Shown: positions 16,979 through 26,327 of the stretch, piece after piece
How the letters are laid out: the number at the start of each line of letters is the position of its first letter
Position numbering within the stretch: the stretch's first letter is position 1
DNA from: Paraburkholderia bannensis NBRC 103871
GTDB taxonomy: Bacteria > Pseudomonadota > Gammaproteobacteria > Burkholderiales > Burkholderiaceae
Direction: 5' to 3'
Length of the DNA stretch: 64,000 nt
NCBI RefSeq assembly: GCF_000685015.1
Contig: NZ_BAYA01000005.1
Span: forward strand, 310,001-374,000
Notes under the pieces: model-generated
Databases searched by the model: none
The model's input: only the letters and a program-made list of their open reading frames with translations
What the model was told of the DNA's origin: nothing
Program-made: the position numbers and the translations under genes

Positions 16979-18010
16979 ATGGACATCATCGAGCTCCACG
17001 ATCCAGCAGTGCGACGCCTTGCACGCCCCCGCGCAGTCGTGGCGTGTGCGGCCTACCTCACGAGGGCCCTGTGTCTGCTGTTCATGTTCGTCCAGTGCAC
17101 TCATGCGGCCGCGCCTCAAGTCCGCACCCAGGGCCCGGGTTTCTACCGGATGATGCTGGGTTCGTATGAAATCACCGCCCTTCTCGACGGGACGCACGAC
17201 TTTCCCGTCGACACCGTCATGACGAACGTGACGCGCGACCAGATCGATCATGACCTTGCAATCGACGATCTCTCGCTGCCAGTGCAGGGTTCGATCAATG
17301 CGTTTCTCGTCAATACGGGCAACCAGCTGATTCTGATCGACACGGGTGCGGGCGTGCTTTACGGAGACTGTTGTGGCCGCCTGCTCGCCAACCTTCGCGC
17401 CGCCGGATATCGGCCGGAGCAGGTGGATCTGGTGCTGCTCACGCATATGCACAAAGATCATGTGGGCGGTGTCAACCTGGACGGAAAAGCCGCCTTCCCC
17501 AACGCCATCGTACGCGCGTCACGCCCGGAGGCTGACTACTGGCTCGACGCACACAACAAGAGCACTGCGCCGCCCTTCCTCAGTTCATTCTTCGATGCGG
17601 CGGCTCAATCCGTCGCTCCGTACGTCGCCACGGGGCGCTTTCAGCCTTTCGATGGCGACGCCGTGCTCGCGCCAGGCATCCGTGCCCTGGCGGCACCCGG
17701 CCATACACCCGGCCACACAGCCTACGTCGTGCACAACGGAAATCAGACAATGCTCGTATGGGGCGACATCATCCACGTCGCATCCATACAGCTGCGCGAT
17801 CCGGACGCCACCGTCGAGTACGACTCGAACGCGTACGTGGCCCAGCAAACCCGGCGTGACATGCTGGCCCTGGCCGCCAGGCAGCACTATGTTGTCGGCG
17901 CCGCGCATATTGCGTTTCCCGGTCTCGGGCACGTAAGCCCCGACGGCAACGGATACCGCTGGATTCCGGTGAACTACGACGCAGATCCGGCAAAGCACGA
18001 GGCGCGCTAG
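16979..18010 (+). CDS. Exported metallo-beta-lactamase-fold hydrolase
   Basis: A 343-residue protein. Hydrophobic residues about 20-45 (ALCLLFMFVQCTHAAA) form a signal peptide, after an unusually long, charged N-terminus. The MBL core has the metal motif THMHKDHVGG near residue 160, later ligands in APGHTPGHT, VWGDIIH and the final GAAHIAFPGLGH. The fold covers lactonases, arylsulfatases and others, and this arrangement resembles the lactonase-like subgroup. The substrate cannot be assigned. The gene is monocistronic and convergent with the quinone oxidoreductase gene. The true start may lie further in, since no strong ribosome binding site precedes this ATG. Confidence 0.85.
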   Translation: MDIIELHDPAVRRLARPRAVVACAAYLTRALCLLFMFVQCTHAAAPQVRTQGPGFYRMMLGSYEITALLDGTHDFPVDTVMTNVTRDQIDHDLAIDDLSLPVQGSINAFLVNTGNQLILIDTGAGVLYGDCCGRLLANLRAAGYRPEQVDLVLLTHMHKDHVGGVNLDGKAAFPNAIVRASRPEADYWLDAHNKSTAPPFLSSFFDAAAQSVAPYVATGRFQPFDGDAVLAPGIRALAAPGHTPGHTAYVVHNGNQTMLVWGDIIHVASIQLRDPDATVEYDSNAYVAQQTRRDMLALAARQHYVVGAAHIAFPGLGHVSPDGNGYRWIPVNYDADPAKHEAR

Positions 18011-18131
18011 CCGGCCTTGTTTCCCCTTGCCTCGCGAACGTGTGGCAATGCCCTCGTTTTCATCGAGTGATGCGGGTTGAGCTGACACGCGACACGGACA
18101 ACGACGTCGCGTGGTCAAACTCCAAACCGCC

Positions 18132-19157
18132 TTATCGAACCCGCACCACCGGCTTCCCGCTGAAACTGCGCAAGCGCAAATCGTCGAGCAGTTGCGCCAG
18201 CGCCTCGAACGGACGCACGACGCGCTCTTGCGGCTGCAGTCTCGCATGCGCGAGCGCCGCCAGCATCTGCTCGCCCGCCGTGCGCAACTGCGTCCACGCC
18301 TCGTCGCCGCCGTGCTGGTGCAGCGCGCCCAGCGCCACTTCGTGCATCGACAGGGTCAAGCCAAACGGGTCGCACGGCCACTGCGCGACACGATCCTGGA
18401 CGCAGACGAGATGGCCATTCGCGCGCAGCGCATCGGCCATGCGCGCGGCGTGGTCGCCGCTCACGGCGTCGATGACCGCGAAATAGCCGCGCCCGCCTGT
18501 CCACGCGCCGCCGCCGTCGGGCAGCGGCCCATCGATGCAATCAGCGGCACCCAGCGCCAGCAGCCGGTCGCGATGGCGCGCATTGGCCATTGCGGTCACC
18601 ACAAAGCCGCGCGCCGCCGCCAGTTGCACGAGGTACTGCCCGACCGCGCCGCCCGCCCCGCTGATGAGCAGCGGCTGGCCCGGCTTGACCGGCACCTTCT
18701 CGATTGCGAGCCAGGCGGTCAGCGCCGGACAGGGGAAGCTCGCGGCCGTTTCGAAATCGAGCGCATCGGGCAGGCGCAGCAGCGCACGCGCGTCCACGAC
18801 GGTGTGCTCGGCAAAGCTGCCGTCGCGATGCAGGCTCGTGTGCCACGCCACGCGGCGGCCCAGCCAGTCTGCCGATACGCCGTCGCCGAGCGCCACCACT
18901 TCGCCCGCGCCATCGACGCCTGGCACATGGCCCGCGCGCCAGTCCACCAGCGCGCCGCCCAGCACCTTCCAGTCGACCGGGTTCAAGCCAATCGCGGCGT
19001 TACGCACCAGCACCTGGCCCGCTGCGGGCGACGGCATGGGCACGTACCGGAGTTTCAGGTCGAGCGGCGCGGCGCTGCCGTGCCACGTCCAGGCGCGGTG
19101 CTCCGCGCGCGGCGCGGCCTGCTGGGTCGCATCCGGCGTTGAAGTGGCAGGCGTCAT
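18132..19157 (-). CDS. Zinc-independent quinone oxidoreductase (MDR family)
   Basis: The 341-residue medium-chain dehydrogenase/reductase has an N-terminal GroES-like domain (GLNPVDWKVLGG, VPGVDGAGEVVALG) and an NAD(P)H-binding domain with LLISGAGGAVGQYLVQLA. The zinc ligands of alcohol dehydrogenases are missing, as in QOR-type enzymes. Its ATG overlaps the stop of the VOC gene (TGATG), so the two are translationally coupled and probably act in one pathway. The divergent LysR gene likely controls both. The electron acceptor is unknown. Confidence 0.88.
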   Translation of the reverse strand: MTPATSTPDATQQAAPRAEHRAWTWHGSAAPLDLKLRYVPMPSPAAGQVLVRNAAIGLNPVDWKVLGGALVDWRAGHVPGVDGAGEVVALGDGVSADWLGRRVAWHTSLHRDGSFAEHTVVDARALLRLPDALDFETAASFPCPALTAWLAIEKVPVKPGQPLLISGAGGAVGQYLVQLAAARGFVVTAMANARHRDRLLALGAADCIDGPLPDGGGAWTGGRGYFAVIDAVSGDHAARMADALRANGHLVCVQDRVAQWPCDPFGLTLSMHEVALGALHQHGGDEAWTQLRTAGEQMLAALAHARLQPQERVVRPFEALAQLLDDLRLRSFSGKPVVRVR

Positions 19158-19684
19158 CACGATTGATACGCCCCCGCCGAATAGGTCAGCTCGTAGCTGT
19201 GGCTGTAAATCTCGACGATATTGCCGAACGGGTCTTCCATGTAGACCATGCGGTAAGGCTTCTCGCCCGGGAAGTATTCGCGCACGGGCATGCGCTGCTT
19301 GCCGCCCGCCGCGACGATCTTCGCCGCCAGGCCTTCGACGTCCGGATCCTGCACGCAGAAGTGGAAGACGCCGGTTTTCCAGTACTCGAAGTTGTTGTCG
19401 GGCTTCTGCGCGTTGCGGAACTCGAAGATCTCCACGCCGATGCGGTCGCCCGTCGACAGATGGGCGATGCGGAACGAACCCCAGCCCGCGCCGAACACGT
19501 CCGTGCACATGACGCCGATGGCGCTGTCGTCCTCGGTGATGGTGGTCGGCGGCATGATCAGGTACCAGCCCATCACGTCGCTGTAAAAGCGCACGGCGGC
19601 GTCGAGGTCGGTCACGGACAGGCCGATGTGGGAAAAGCTGCGCGGATAGGGTCGCGAGACAGATTGAGAAGCGGATTGCGACAC
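19157..19684 (-). CDS. VOC-family dioxygenase-like protein
   Basis: The 175-residue product has a VOC module with FSHIGLSVTDLDAAVRFYSDVMGW and a second module with FHFCVQDPDVEGLAAKIVAAGG and DPFGNIVEIYSHSYEL. The histidines (SHIGL, VFHFCV) and the final glutamate (VEIYS) are the metal-site positions of the superfamily. The start is taken as GTG at 19684, which has GGAG 8 bases upstream. An ATG at 19786 would run across the LysR promoter and start codon. It is coupled to the oxidoreductase downstream. A ring-cleavage or isomerase role is possible. Confidence 0.82.
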   Translation of the reverse strand: MSQSASQSVSRPYPRSFSHIGLSVTDLDAAVRFYSDVMGWYLIMPPTTITEDDSAIGVMCTDVFGAGWGSFRIAHLSTGDRIGVEIFEFRNAQKPDNNFEYWKTGVFHFCVQDPDVEGLAAKIVAAGGKQRMPVREYFPGEKPYRMVYMEDPFGNIVEIYSHSYELTYSAGAYQS

Positions 19685-19753
19685 GCCAGATACTCCAAAA
19701 AAGTCGATATCCCAAGCGTAGCGCCGCTCAACCCAAACATGCTCTAATGCTTC

Positions 19754-19770
19754 CTTATCCCTTCGATAAG
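19754..19770. promoter_or_regulatory. LysR-type box in divergent promoter
   Basis: A perfect inverted repeat CTTATC-N5-GATAAG, containing the T-N11-A core of LysR recognition sites, lies 8 bases before the LysR start codon and 70 bases from the divergent VOC gene. It is well placed for autoregulation and control of the VOC-oxidoreductase pair. Confidence 0.6.
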
Positions 19771-19778
19771 AATTCGTT

Positions 19779-20672
19779 ATGCTCAACCCTCAATGGCTAC
19801 GCTCGTTCGCGGCTGTCGCGGAACTGGGCGGCTTCACGCGCGCGGCCAACCAGTTGGGCCTGACCCAGGCGGCGGTGAGCCAGCATGTGCAGCACCTCGA
19901 AGCCGAACTGGGCCCGCTGCTGATCCGGCGCGGGCGGCAACTCGAACTCATGCCGTCCGGCGTCGCGCTGCTCGCTTACTGCGGTGAAATCGAGCAGGCG
20001 CACAAGCGTCTGCAGTTGCAACTGGCGGACACGACCTTCGACAGCGGCGAAGTCAGCCTCGTCACGCCGGGCAGCGTCGGCCTGGCGCTCTACCCGCTCT
20101 TGCTGGACTTGCAGCAGGCGCATCCGGGGCTCGTGATCCGCCATCGCTTCGCGCCTGATCCGGAAACGCTCGCCGCCGTGCTCGACAAGCGCTACGAACT
20201 GGGCCTTGTGACGCTGCGTCCCGACGATGCGCGCCTGGCAGCGGAACCGTTCGCTGAAGAGCCGCTGGAACTCGTCGTGCCCGCCGGGGAAGAAGTCGAT
20301 GGCTGGAGCGACCTCGAACGGCTCGGCTTTATCGACCATCCCGATGGACGCGCAATGGCCACGCGCCTGCTGTCGCGTCATTTCGCCGGAAGCCCGGGCG
20401 TGAGCGCGCTGCCGCTGCGCGGCTTCAGCAACCAGATTTCGCTGATTCTCGCGCCAGTCGCGCGCGGGCTCGGCTTCACGGTGATCCCGCGCCATGCACG
20501 CGAGGCATTCGCCGATCAGCACGCGATCCGCGTGATCGAATGCGCGACGCCGGTCGTCGATACCTTGTGGCTCGTCCATCGGGCGCAGTGGCCGCTGTCC
20601 TCACGCGCGACGTGGGTGCTCAAGCAGATTCGCGAACGGCTCATGAGCAAAGACGCGCTGGCGCGTCCCTGA
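19779..20672 (+). CDS. LysR-family regulator, divergent to VOC/QOR genes
   Basis: A 297-residue LysR protein. The winged helix occupies residues 1-60 (MLNPQWLRSFAAVAELGGFTRAANQ is residues 1-25). The effector-binding domain follows, with the LysR-typical FSNQISLILAPVARGLGFTVIP near residues 210-232. It is transcribed away from the VOC and oxidoreductase genes, and a good LysR box lies in the shared promoter, so it probably controls them. No defect is visible. Confidence 0.92.
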   Translation: MLNPQWLRSFAAVAELGGFTRAANQLGLTQAAVSQHVQHLEAELGPLLIRRGRQLELMPSGVALLAYCGEIEQAHKRLQLQLADTTFDSGEVSLVTPGSVGLALYPLLLDLQQAHPGLVIRHRFAPDPETLAAVLDKRYELGLVTLRPDDARLAAEPFAEEPLELVVPAGEEVDGWSDLERLGFIDHPDGRAMATRLLSRHFAGSPGVSALPLRGFSNQISLILAPVARGLGFTVIPRHAREAFADQHAIRVIECATPVVDTLWLVHRAQWPLSSRATWVLKQIRERLMSKDALARP

Positions 20673-20697
20673 TGCGATCGCTCAAGTTCGTCGCGCT

Positions 20698-21783
20698 TCA
20701 GAACTTGTGTACAAGACCGACGCCGATGCCGCGTGTATCGGAGCCCGGCGTGATCGTCAGTCCCGAATACGCCGTCCCCGCCAGCGTATAAGCGGCCTTG
20801 TTCCTGTTCTGGATGAACCCGGCGGCGGTGTAAAGCTCGGTGGCCTTGGAAAGCGCGTATTCGAGCAATACGCCTAGCTCCTGGGCGTTATTGCCCTGGC
20901 CCGTGCGGTCGTGCGCATAGCCATACATCACCGAGCCCAGGAACGCAGGCGTGAACTGATACGAGTCCGATATCTGGTAGACATCGTGCTGCATGTATTT
21001 GGGCGTGTTGGTCAGGTTTTCCGTGTGATAGGCCAGCCAGATGCGGTTGGATCCGATCGTGTACGACGCCCCCGCGTTGAATACGTTGAACACCGCGCCA
21101 GGCCCCGCAGCGCCGCCGCCCGTCAGCGTATAGCTGCCGCCCGCGCCAACGCTGGGTTCGTCTCCGCGCTCGTAACCCGCGGCCACATTCAACGGCCCGT
21201 TGATGTACTGGACGACAAGGTTATAGAAACCGATGCCGTTGCCCGCGCCGCCGCTCGAATCGCGCAACGCCACCATGAGTTTCGCATTCAGGCCGCCAAA
21301 CGTAGGCGTGTAATACGAAATCCCGTTGTTCGCGCGAATAATCAGGCCGTTGAAATTGTTCATGGGCGACGCGATGCTCTTTACCCATGAAGGATCCATC
21401 GCCGCCTGGAGCACATCGTATTGCGGCGAGTTTTGCAGGCCGAAGCGGACTTCGCCGAAGCCGCCGGACAGTCCCACGTAGGCGAGGCGATTGAAGGCAT
21501 CGGCGGGATTGGTCGCCACGCCTGACTGCCCGGAAAACGCCTGTTCAAGCTGAAAATTGACGTGTACGCCGTCGCCAATATCCTCGCTGCCCTTAAAACC
21601 GAAGCGTGTCGCGAACAGCCCGCCAGGCACCGCACGAACCGCTGAATTGCCGCCGCTTGAACTTTGATAGACAACGCCATTGTCGATCACGCCATACAGC
21701 GTGACCGACGATTGCGCAAGAACGGGAAAAGCGGGTGCGCTGGACAGCACTGCGCCTGATGCGAGAGTAATCAATTTCTTCAA
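20698..21783 (-). CDS. Gram-negative porin, Burkholderia trimeric type
   Basis: The 361-residue porin has a signal peptide (MKKLITLASGAVLSSAPAFP followed by VLAQSS), the family opening SSVTLYGVIDNGVVY, and the gating-loop type segment GLQNSPQYDVLQAAMDPSWV. The C-terminus GIGVGLVHKF ends in Phe, as required for outer-membrane insertion. It is a second, distinct paralog of the porin at 4994. It is convergent with the LysR gene on one side and stands alone. The 258 bases upstream of it hold no gene. Confidence 0.92.
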   Translation of the reverse strand: MKKLITLASGAVLSSAPAFPVLAQSSVTLYGVIDNGVVYQSSSGGNSAVRAVPGGLFATRFGFKGSEDIGDGVHVNFQLEQAFSGQSGVATNPADAFNRLAYVGLSGGFGEVRFGLQNSPQYDVLQAAMDPSWVKSIASPMNNFNGLIIRANNGISYYTPTFGGLNAKLMVALRDSSGGAGNGIGFYNLVVQYINGPLNVAAGYERGDEPSVGAGGSYTLTGGGAAGPGAVFNVFNAGASYTIGSNRIWLAYHTENLTNTPKYMQHDVYQISDSYQFTPAFLGSVMYGYAHDRTGQGNNAQELGVLLEYALSKATELYTAAGFIQNRNKAAYTLAGTAYSGLTITPGSDTRGIGVGLVHKF

Positions 21784-22041
21784 ACGGCATCTCCATCATT
21801 ATCCGCATCGGAGCGCCGATGCTTTTATCATTGCAATTTGATCTGCATAGCTAATAATCTGGCAAATACAATCATCCGCGCCCGCATCCCGGCAGAATGC
21901 AGCGAAGAATCATGTGACAAGGTTAATGTTGCGCAAGGCAACGGGCCATGGATAAAACTTAGATTGAATGGCATTTTTTGAACGCCTTCCGGACGGGGTA
22001 AACCAGCACCCATCGATGCGTTACACGTTATGCCTGACGTC

Positions 22042-22932
22042 TTACGCGTTGCGTCCTTCGCGTTCGAGCCACGCCAGAAACAGCACGACGAGTTCATCAT
22101 CGGCTTTCTCATTCGGCACATACGCGCAGTAGCTGCGCGACGGCAAACGCGGGCCATCGAATGGCGCGACCAGACGCCCAGCGGCAAGGTCGTCGCAGAC
22201 CAGCGCGGTCGGCCCCATCGCGATACCGATTCCGTCGATGGCGGCCTGCAAGGTCAGGAAGAAGTGATCGAAGGTGAGCGTCGCGGCAGGCCTGAGCGCT
22301 GGGACTTGCGCGCTCGCCAGCCAGTCGGGCCAAAGGCGCGGCAGGCTCGACGTGTGCAGCAAGGTGTGATGCTGCAAATCGTCCGGCGACCGCAGCGGCA
22401 CGCGCTGCAACAGCGACGGGCTGCAGACCGGCAAGCGCTCGTCGGACAGGAACGGTTGCATCGAATAGCCGTAGAACGTGTCCGGGCCGCCCCGGATAAT
22501 GACGTCGTAATCGGCCTTCAGGCTTTCCAGCGGCTCGTTCGACGTGTCGAGTTTGACTTCGACGTCAGGATGCTCAGCGCGGAACCGGGCGAGCCTCGGC
22601 ACCAGCCAGCGCAGCGTGAAGGTTGCAAGCGCGCTGACCGAAAGCGTGCGCGAAACGGCTCGCGGTACGCCGTATCGCGCGCTCGCCTGCGAAATGCGCT
22701 CGAATAGCGGGCCGATTTCTTCCAGATAGACCCTGGCCGCCGGCGTCAGCACCACCTGGCGGTTGTGCCGCTCGAACAGCGCCGCGCCCAGCCACTCCTC
22801 CAGCAGGCGCACCTGCTGGCTCACCGCGCCTGGCGTGACGTGCAGTTCGGCAGCGGCTTCCTTGAAGCTGCCAAGCCGCCCCGCTGCCTCGAAGGCGCGC
22901 AGGGCATTGAGCGGGGGCAATACGGGCTTCAT
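22042..22932 (-). CDS. LysR-family regulator, GcvA-like
   Basis: The 296-residue protein begins MKPVLPPLNALRAFEAAGRLG, the hallmark opening of GcvA-like LysR proteins, with FKEAAAELHVTPGAVSQQV as the helix-turn-helix. The effector domain follows (ASALATFTLRW-type strand, DVIIRGG). It is divergent from the EamA-family transporter gene, with 122 bases between start codons, and may regulate it. Full length. Confidence 0.92.
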   Translation of the reverse strand: MKPVLPPLNALRAFEAAGRLGSFKEAAAELHVTPGAVSQQVRLLEEWLGAALFERHNRQVVLTPAARVYLEEIGPLFERISQASARYGVPRAVSRTLSVSALATFTLRWLVPRLARFRAEHPDVEVKLDTSNEPLESLKADYDVIIRGGPDTFYGYSMQPFLSDERLPVCSPSLLQRVPLRSPDDLQHHTLLHTSSLPRLWPDWLASAQVPALRPAATLTFDHFFLTLQAAIDGIGIAMGPTALVCDDLAAGRLVAPFDGPRLPSRSYCAYVPNEKADDELVVLFLAWLEREGRNA

Positions 22933-23054
22933 TCGAAATAGTTTGTCTGATGCGAAATGGCAATTTATCTGGTTTGTCGGGTCACTACAAGATAGTTATT
23001 CTCCCAGATAGACCGCTATTCGATGCTACCCCTTACTTTTCGGCCACTCTCTCC

Positions 23055-23897
23055 ATGCTCAGTTACACCGGCGGCGTTGTCCTCCTGGCCGCCATGCTTC
23101 ACGCAAGCTGGAACGCGATGCTCCATGGCAACCGCGACCGCTTCCTTTCGATGACGTGGATGAGTATTGCCATCGCCGTGGTCGCCTCTTTCGTCATCCT
23201 GAACAATCCGCTACCTGCCAGCGCCGCGTGGCCCTACATCGTCGCATCGGGCTTCATCCATATTTTCTACAACGTGAGCCTGGTGCGCTCGTATCGGCGC
23301 AACGACCTGGCGCTCGCGTACCCCATCGCGCGAGGGTCGTCGCCGCTGCTCGTCACGCTCGGCGCAGCGCTGTTCGCGCATGAGGCCATCGGCCCTCTGC
23401 ACGTGCTGGGCATCGCCATGATCTCGGGCGGCATCATCGCGATCGCGCTGCTGGGACGCCATGTGTCGCGCGGTGGATTGCTGGCCGCCTTGACGACCGG
23501 CGCGACCATCGCGCTTTACACCGTCATCGACGGCATGGGCGTGCGTCTGTCCGACGGGCAGTCGATCGCGTATACAGCGTGGATGTTCCTGTTTTATTGG
23601 CTCATGCCGGTGCTGTTCGTCGCCATGCGCGGCTTCGCGCCGCTCTGGAAGCCGTTGCGCGACGAGCCGCTTTCCATCGTCTCGTCGCTCGCAGGCGGCC
23701 TCGTGTCGATTGCCGCCTATGGCATCGTGATCTGGGCGCTCCAGTCGGGCGCGATGGGTGCGGTGTCGGCGTTGCGCGAGACCAGCGTGGTGTTCGCCGT
23801 GTTGATCGGCCGGACGGTGTTGCGCGAGCAGGTCAGCCAGACGCGCTGGCTCGCGTGCGTGGTCGTCGCGGCCGGCGCGGTTTGTCTGGGGCTTTGA
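23055..23897 (+). CDS. EamA/DMT-family permease
   Basis: This 280-residue inner-membrane protein has about ten hydrophobic helices in two EamA repeats. Visible motifs include MLHASWNAMLHG at the N-terminus, YPIARGSSPLLVTLGA at the end of repeat one, and SALRETSVVFAVLIGR near the C-terminus, typical of DMT exporters. The start is taken at MLSYTGGV; an in-frame ATG 35 codons earlier would add a polar extension through the promoter. Likely an exporter of amino acids or metabolites; substrate unknown. Divergent from a GcvA-like LysR regulator. Confidence 0.85.
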   Translation: MLSYTGGVVLLAAMLHASWNAMLHGNRDRFLSMTWMSIAIAVVASFVILNNPLPASAAWPYIVASGFIHIFYNVSLVRSYRRNDLALAYPIARGSSPLLVTLGAALFAHEAIGPLHVLGIAMISGGIIAIALLGRHVSRGGLLAALTTGATIALYTVIDGMGVRLSDGQSIAYTAWMFLFYWLMPVLFVAMRGFAPLWKPLRDEPLSIVSSLAGGLVSIAAYGIVIWALQSGAMGAVSALRETSVVFAVLIGRTVLREQVSQTRWLACVVVAAGAVCLGL

Positions 23898-23904
23898 TAA
23901 GCGC

Positions 23905-23930
23905 ACGCGCAGCCGTCAAGCGCTGCGCGT
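23905..23930. terminator. Hairpin between convergent EamA and tannase genes
   Basis: A perfect 9-bp stem ACGCGCAGC / GCTGCGCGT with an 8-base loop lies in the 66-base gap between two convergent stop codons. There is no T-tract on either strand, so it is a possible but not classical terminator. Confidence 0.35.
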
Positions 23931-23963
23931 CCGCCCTCGCCCGTCAAGACAGATTAAGGTCGA

Positions 23964-25760
23964 TCAAGGCGCGGCAACGCCCAGCGAGGTCGCCGTGTAC
24001 GGGGTGTAGAAGCTCGCGCCTGCCCACGTATGCGTCGGCTCGTTGTAGAGCGCCGGGCCTTGCGTCCAGCTTGCGCCGCTATGCCAGTCGCCGCTGCCGG
24101 TGTATTGCGCCACAGCCGGATACGGATAGACAGGACGGCTCGCCGTCACGTTGTTCGACGTGTCGGTCTGGTACGTCATGACGGCGTTCGGCGCGGTGCC
24201 GTGCTCGCTCCAGGCCGTGATCTGCGAGACCAGGTCGATATTCGGGAAGCCTTCGCCGCCGCCGCAATGACCCACGCCCGGCACCAGATAAAGGCGTGCG
24301 AAATCGCTCACCGCCGTCGAGCCCATGGTGTTCTGCATCGCTTCGTAATACTGGATCGTGAAGAGCGGCGAGATGTGCTGGTCGGCCCAGCCATGCCACA
24401 GGATCAGCTTGCCGCCCGCCTTGTGGAATGCGGAAAGATCCGGGTTCGTCGCATCGTTGAGCGCGTGGTTCGCCTGCAGATAGTTCGCATAGAAGCTTGC
24501 GTCGGTAAAGCCGAAGGTGTCGACGGTCGGCATCGTCGGCGTGCCGGTGAAGATCAGGTTGTACGCGCCCGACACGATCATGTAGCTGAAGAGACTCGTC
24601 ACCGGCACCGGCGCATCCGTCGAATTCGTGGTGGGCACTTCCACGCCGATCCAGTTCGCCTCCGATCCGAATTGCGGCGAGCCTGCCAGCATGCGCTCGC
24701 CGGTCGTTGCATCGACCGGGCCACCGTAGATTTTGCTGGCCGTCGCGACTTCGGCGGCGGTCAGGCAGTTGCTCGTGCTGGTGGCGCCCTTCGCGCACTC
24801 GATCGAGGCAGGATCGAAGTTGCAGGTGCGCGGGTCGGCCAACAGCCCGTCGGCCACGCCCGCCTGGCCGCCACATGCCGCCACGACCGCCTTGTGCAGC
24901 ACGAGCGCCTTGTCGGCATAAAGCGTCGCGTTGCCGGTGCTGTCGCCGGTCGTGCTTTGCGATTCCACGCTCCAGCCGTGATACAGCGAATTCTGGATCT
25001 GGAAATGCGCGGCGGGCGCGCCCGCGACGATGCCGTTGTAATCGTTGGGATAGCGCTGCGCCGCCATCAAGCCTTCGCGCCCGCCATCCGAACAGCCAAT
25101 GAAGTACGCGTACTTCTGGGTCTGCCCGTAGTACGCCTTGATGAGTCTTTCGGCCGCGAGCGTCGTGATGTGCTGGCCGCGATAAGCGAAGTCCGCACGC
25201 TGCTGGTCGTTCTTCGTCCAGTCGCTGCTTGAACCCGTATGTCCCATGTCGGTGGCGGCGGTCACAAAACCGCCCTGCTGCACGAGCGGACAGGTGTAGC
25301 TGAAGCTGAACGAGCTCTGCTGCGTAGGGTCGCTCAGCGTGCCGCACAGGCCGCCGCAACCCAGCTCCGCAAAGCGTTGCGTCCAGGTGCTGACCGGCAG
25401 CGCGACTTCGAAGGTATTGGACGGCGCGAGCGTGCCTTTCACGGTGCAAAAGCTTACCGATGCGCCGTTGATAGTGGCCGTCGTCACACTCGCCGAACTG
25501 ATCGCACTGCCCGCGCCGCCGATATCCGTGATGTCCACGGCAGCAAGTTTCGAACAGTCCGTGACCGGCGTCACCACCGCCAGGGGCACGCTGGCCGCAG
25601 CGGTGCTGTTCACATTGCCGCCGCCCCCGCTGCCGCACGCCGCCATCAGGCCGCCAACCAGCGCGATAGCGAACCACGTTAGCCACGACGCGATGCGCGC
25701 GCGTGCGGATGCATGCAACTGTGTGCGATGAACCAGGTGCTCCTGGTGTAGTGATCTCAT
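23964..25760 (-). CDS. Tannase/feruloyl esterase family lipoprotein
   Basis: The 598-residue secreted esterase has a lipoprotein signal (ALVGGLMAACGSGGGG, with the cysteine near residue 44), so it is probably anchored to a membrane. The catalytic serine is in IGCSDGGREG, the aspartate in WHGWADQHISP, and the histidine in VPGVGHCGGGEG. The Cys beside Ser and the Cys beside His form the CS-D-HC motif of tannases. It would hydrolyse gallate or hydroxycinnamate esters from plant material. The start MRSLHQEH has a GGAGA ribosome binding site; an upstream ATG 67 codons earlier is less likely. Confidence 0.9.
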   Translation of the reverse strand: MRSLHQEHLVHRTQLHASARARIASWLTWFAIALVGGLMAACGSGGGGNVNSTAAASVPLAVVTPVTDCSKLAAVDITDIGGAGSAISSASVTTATINGASVSFCTVKGTLAPSNTFEVALPVSTWTQRFAELGCGGLCGTLSDPTQQSSFSFSYTCPLVQQGGFVTAATDMGHTGSSSDWTKNDQQRADFAYRGQHITTLAAERLIKAYYGQTQKYAYFIGCSDGGREGLMAAQRYPNDYNGIVAGAPAAHFQIQNSLYHGWSVESQSTTGDSTGNATLYADKALVLHKAVVAACGGQAGVADGLLADPRTCNFDPASIECAKGATSTSNCLTAAEVATASKIYGGPVDATTGERMLAGSPQFGSEANWIGVEVPTTNSTDAPVPVTSLFSYMIVSGAYNLIFTGTPTMPTVDTFGFTDASFYANYLQANHALNDATNPDLSAFHKAGGKLILWHGWADQHISPLFTIQYYEAMQNTMGSTAVSDFARLYLVPGVGHCGGGEGFPNIDLVSQITAWSEHGTAPNAVMTYQTDTSNNVTASRPVYPYPAVAQYTGSGDWHSGASWTQGPALYNEPTHTWAGASFYTPYTATSLGVAAP

Positions 25761-26327
25761 GCTTCGTCTCCGTGAATGCTTGTCATTGACCAGGCGGTTA
25801 ACTTTGCTCTTGGGGTTTTCTCGTGGGATTGCTTCGGCGATTTTTTCGATCAGCATTCCTATCGATAATGAAAGCCAGTGGATTGCCAACCAGGCAGCGC
25901 ACACAACGTCATCGGGCTGCAGTTGCGGCGCAACGATATCGGGAAGCCATCGCGGCCTCAAAGGGTGGGTAAACCATCAAGATGCGGACTTTGCCGACGA
26001 GCACCACACCGTCCTCGCGCGCGTCGGCATGAAGAAAACGCGGGACGTCCCCTGTGTAATGACGAGTAAGGGAGGCATTGCGATCACGCACGGCGCATAC
26101 GCCGCGCAACGGCACGATAAAGAAAGCTGATGGAAAAAGAACGAACTCGCAATTCTCGCCACCGCCGTCGCTTCGCTTCCTGGATGAAAGCGCGGGAGAC
26201 AACCGACACACCGTCACAAAAGAACATCGCGACTGGCGCTATCATCACGCCGGCAGGAATAATGATGCACAGCGCGGATCGATTCGCTGCTGTATGCGTA
26301 CGACATACGATCACGAGGAGCCATGCG
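25761..26327. other. Intergenic region between tannase and DUF2628 genes
   Basis: These 567 bases lie between divergent genes. They hold the tannase promoter on the minus strand and the promoter of the small membrane-protein gene on the plus strand. Short frames occur on both strands, but none has a ribosome binding site together with recognisable protein character. Confidence 0.4.
25872..25889 (-). promoter_or_regulatory. Candidate sigma-54-type promoter of the tannase gene
   Basis: Read on the minus strand, TTGGCA-N6-TGGCTT keeps the GG-N10-GC spacing of -24/-12 promoters, about 110 bases before the tannase start. The -12 element is TGGC rather than TTGC, and no sigma-54 activator gene is nearby, so support is weak. 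Confidence 0.25.
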
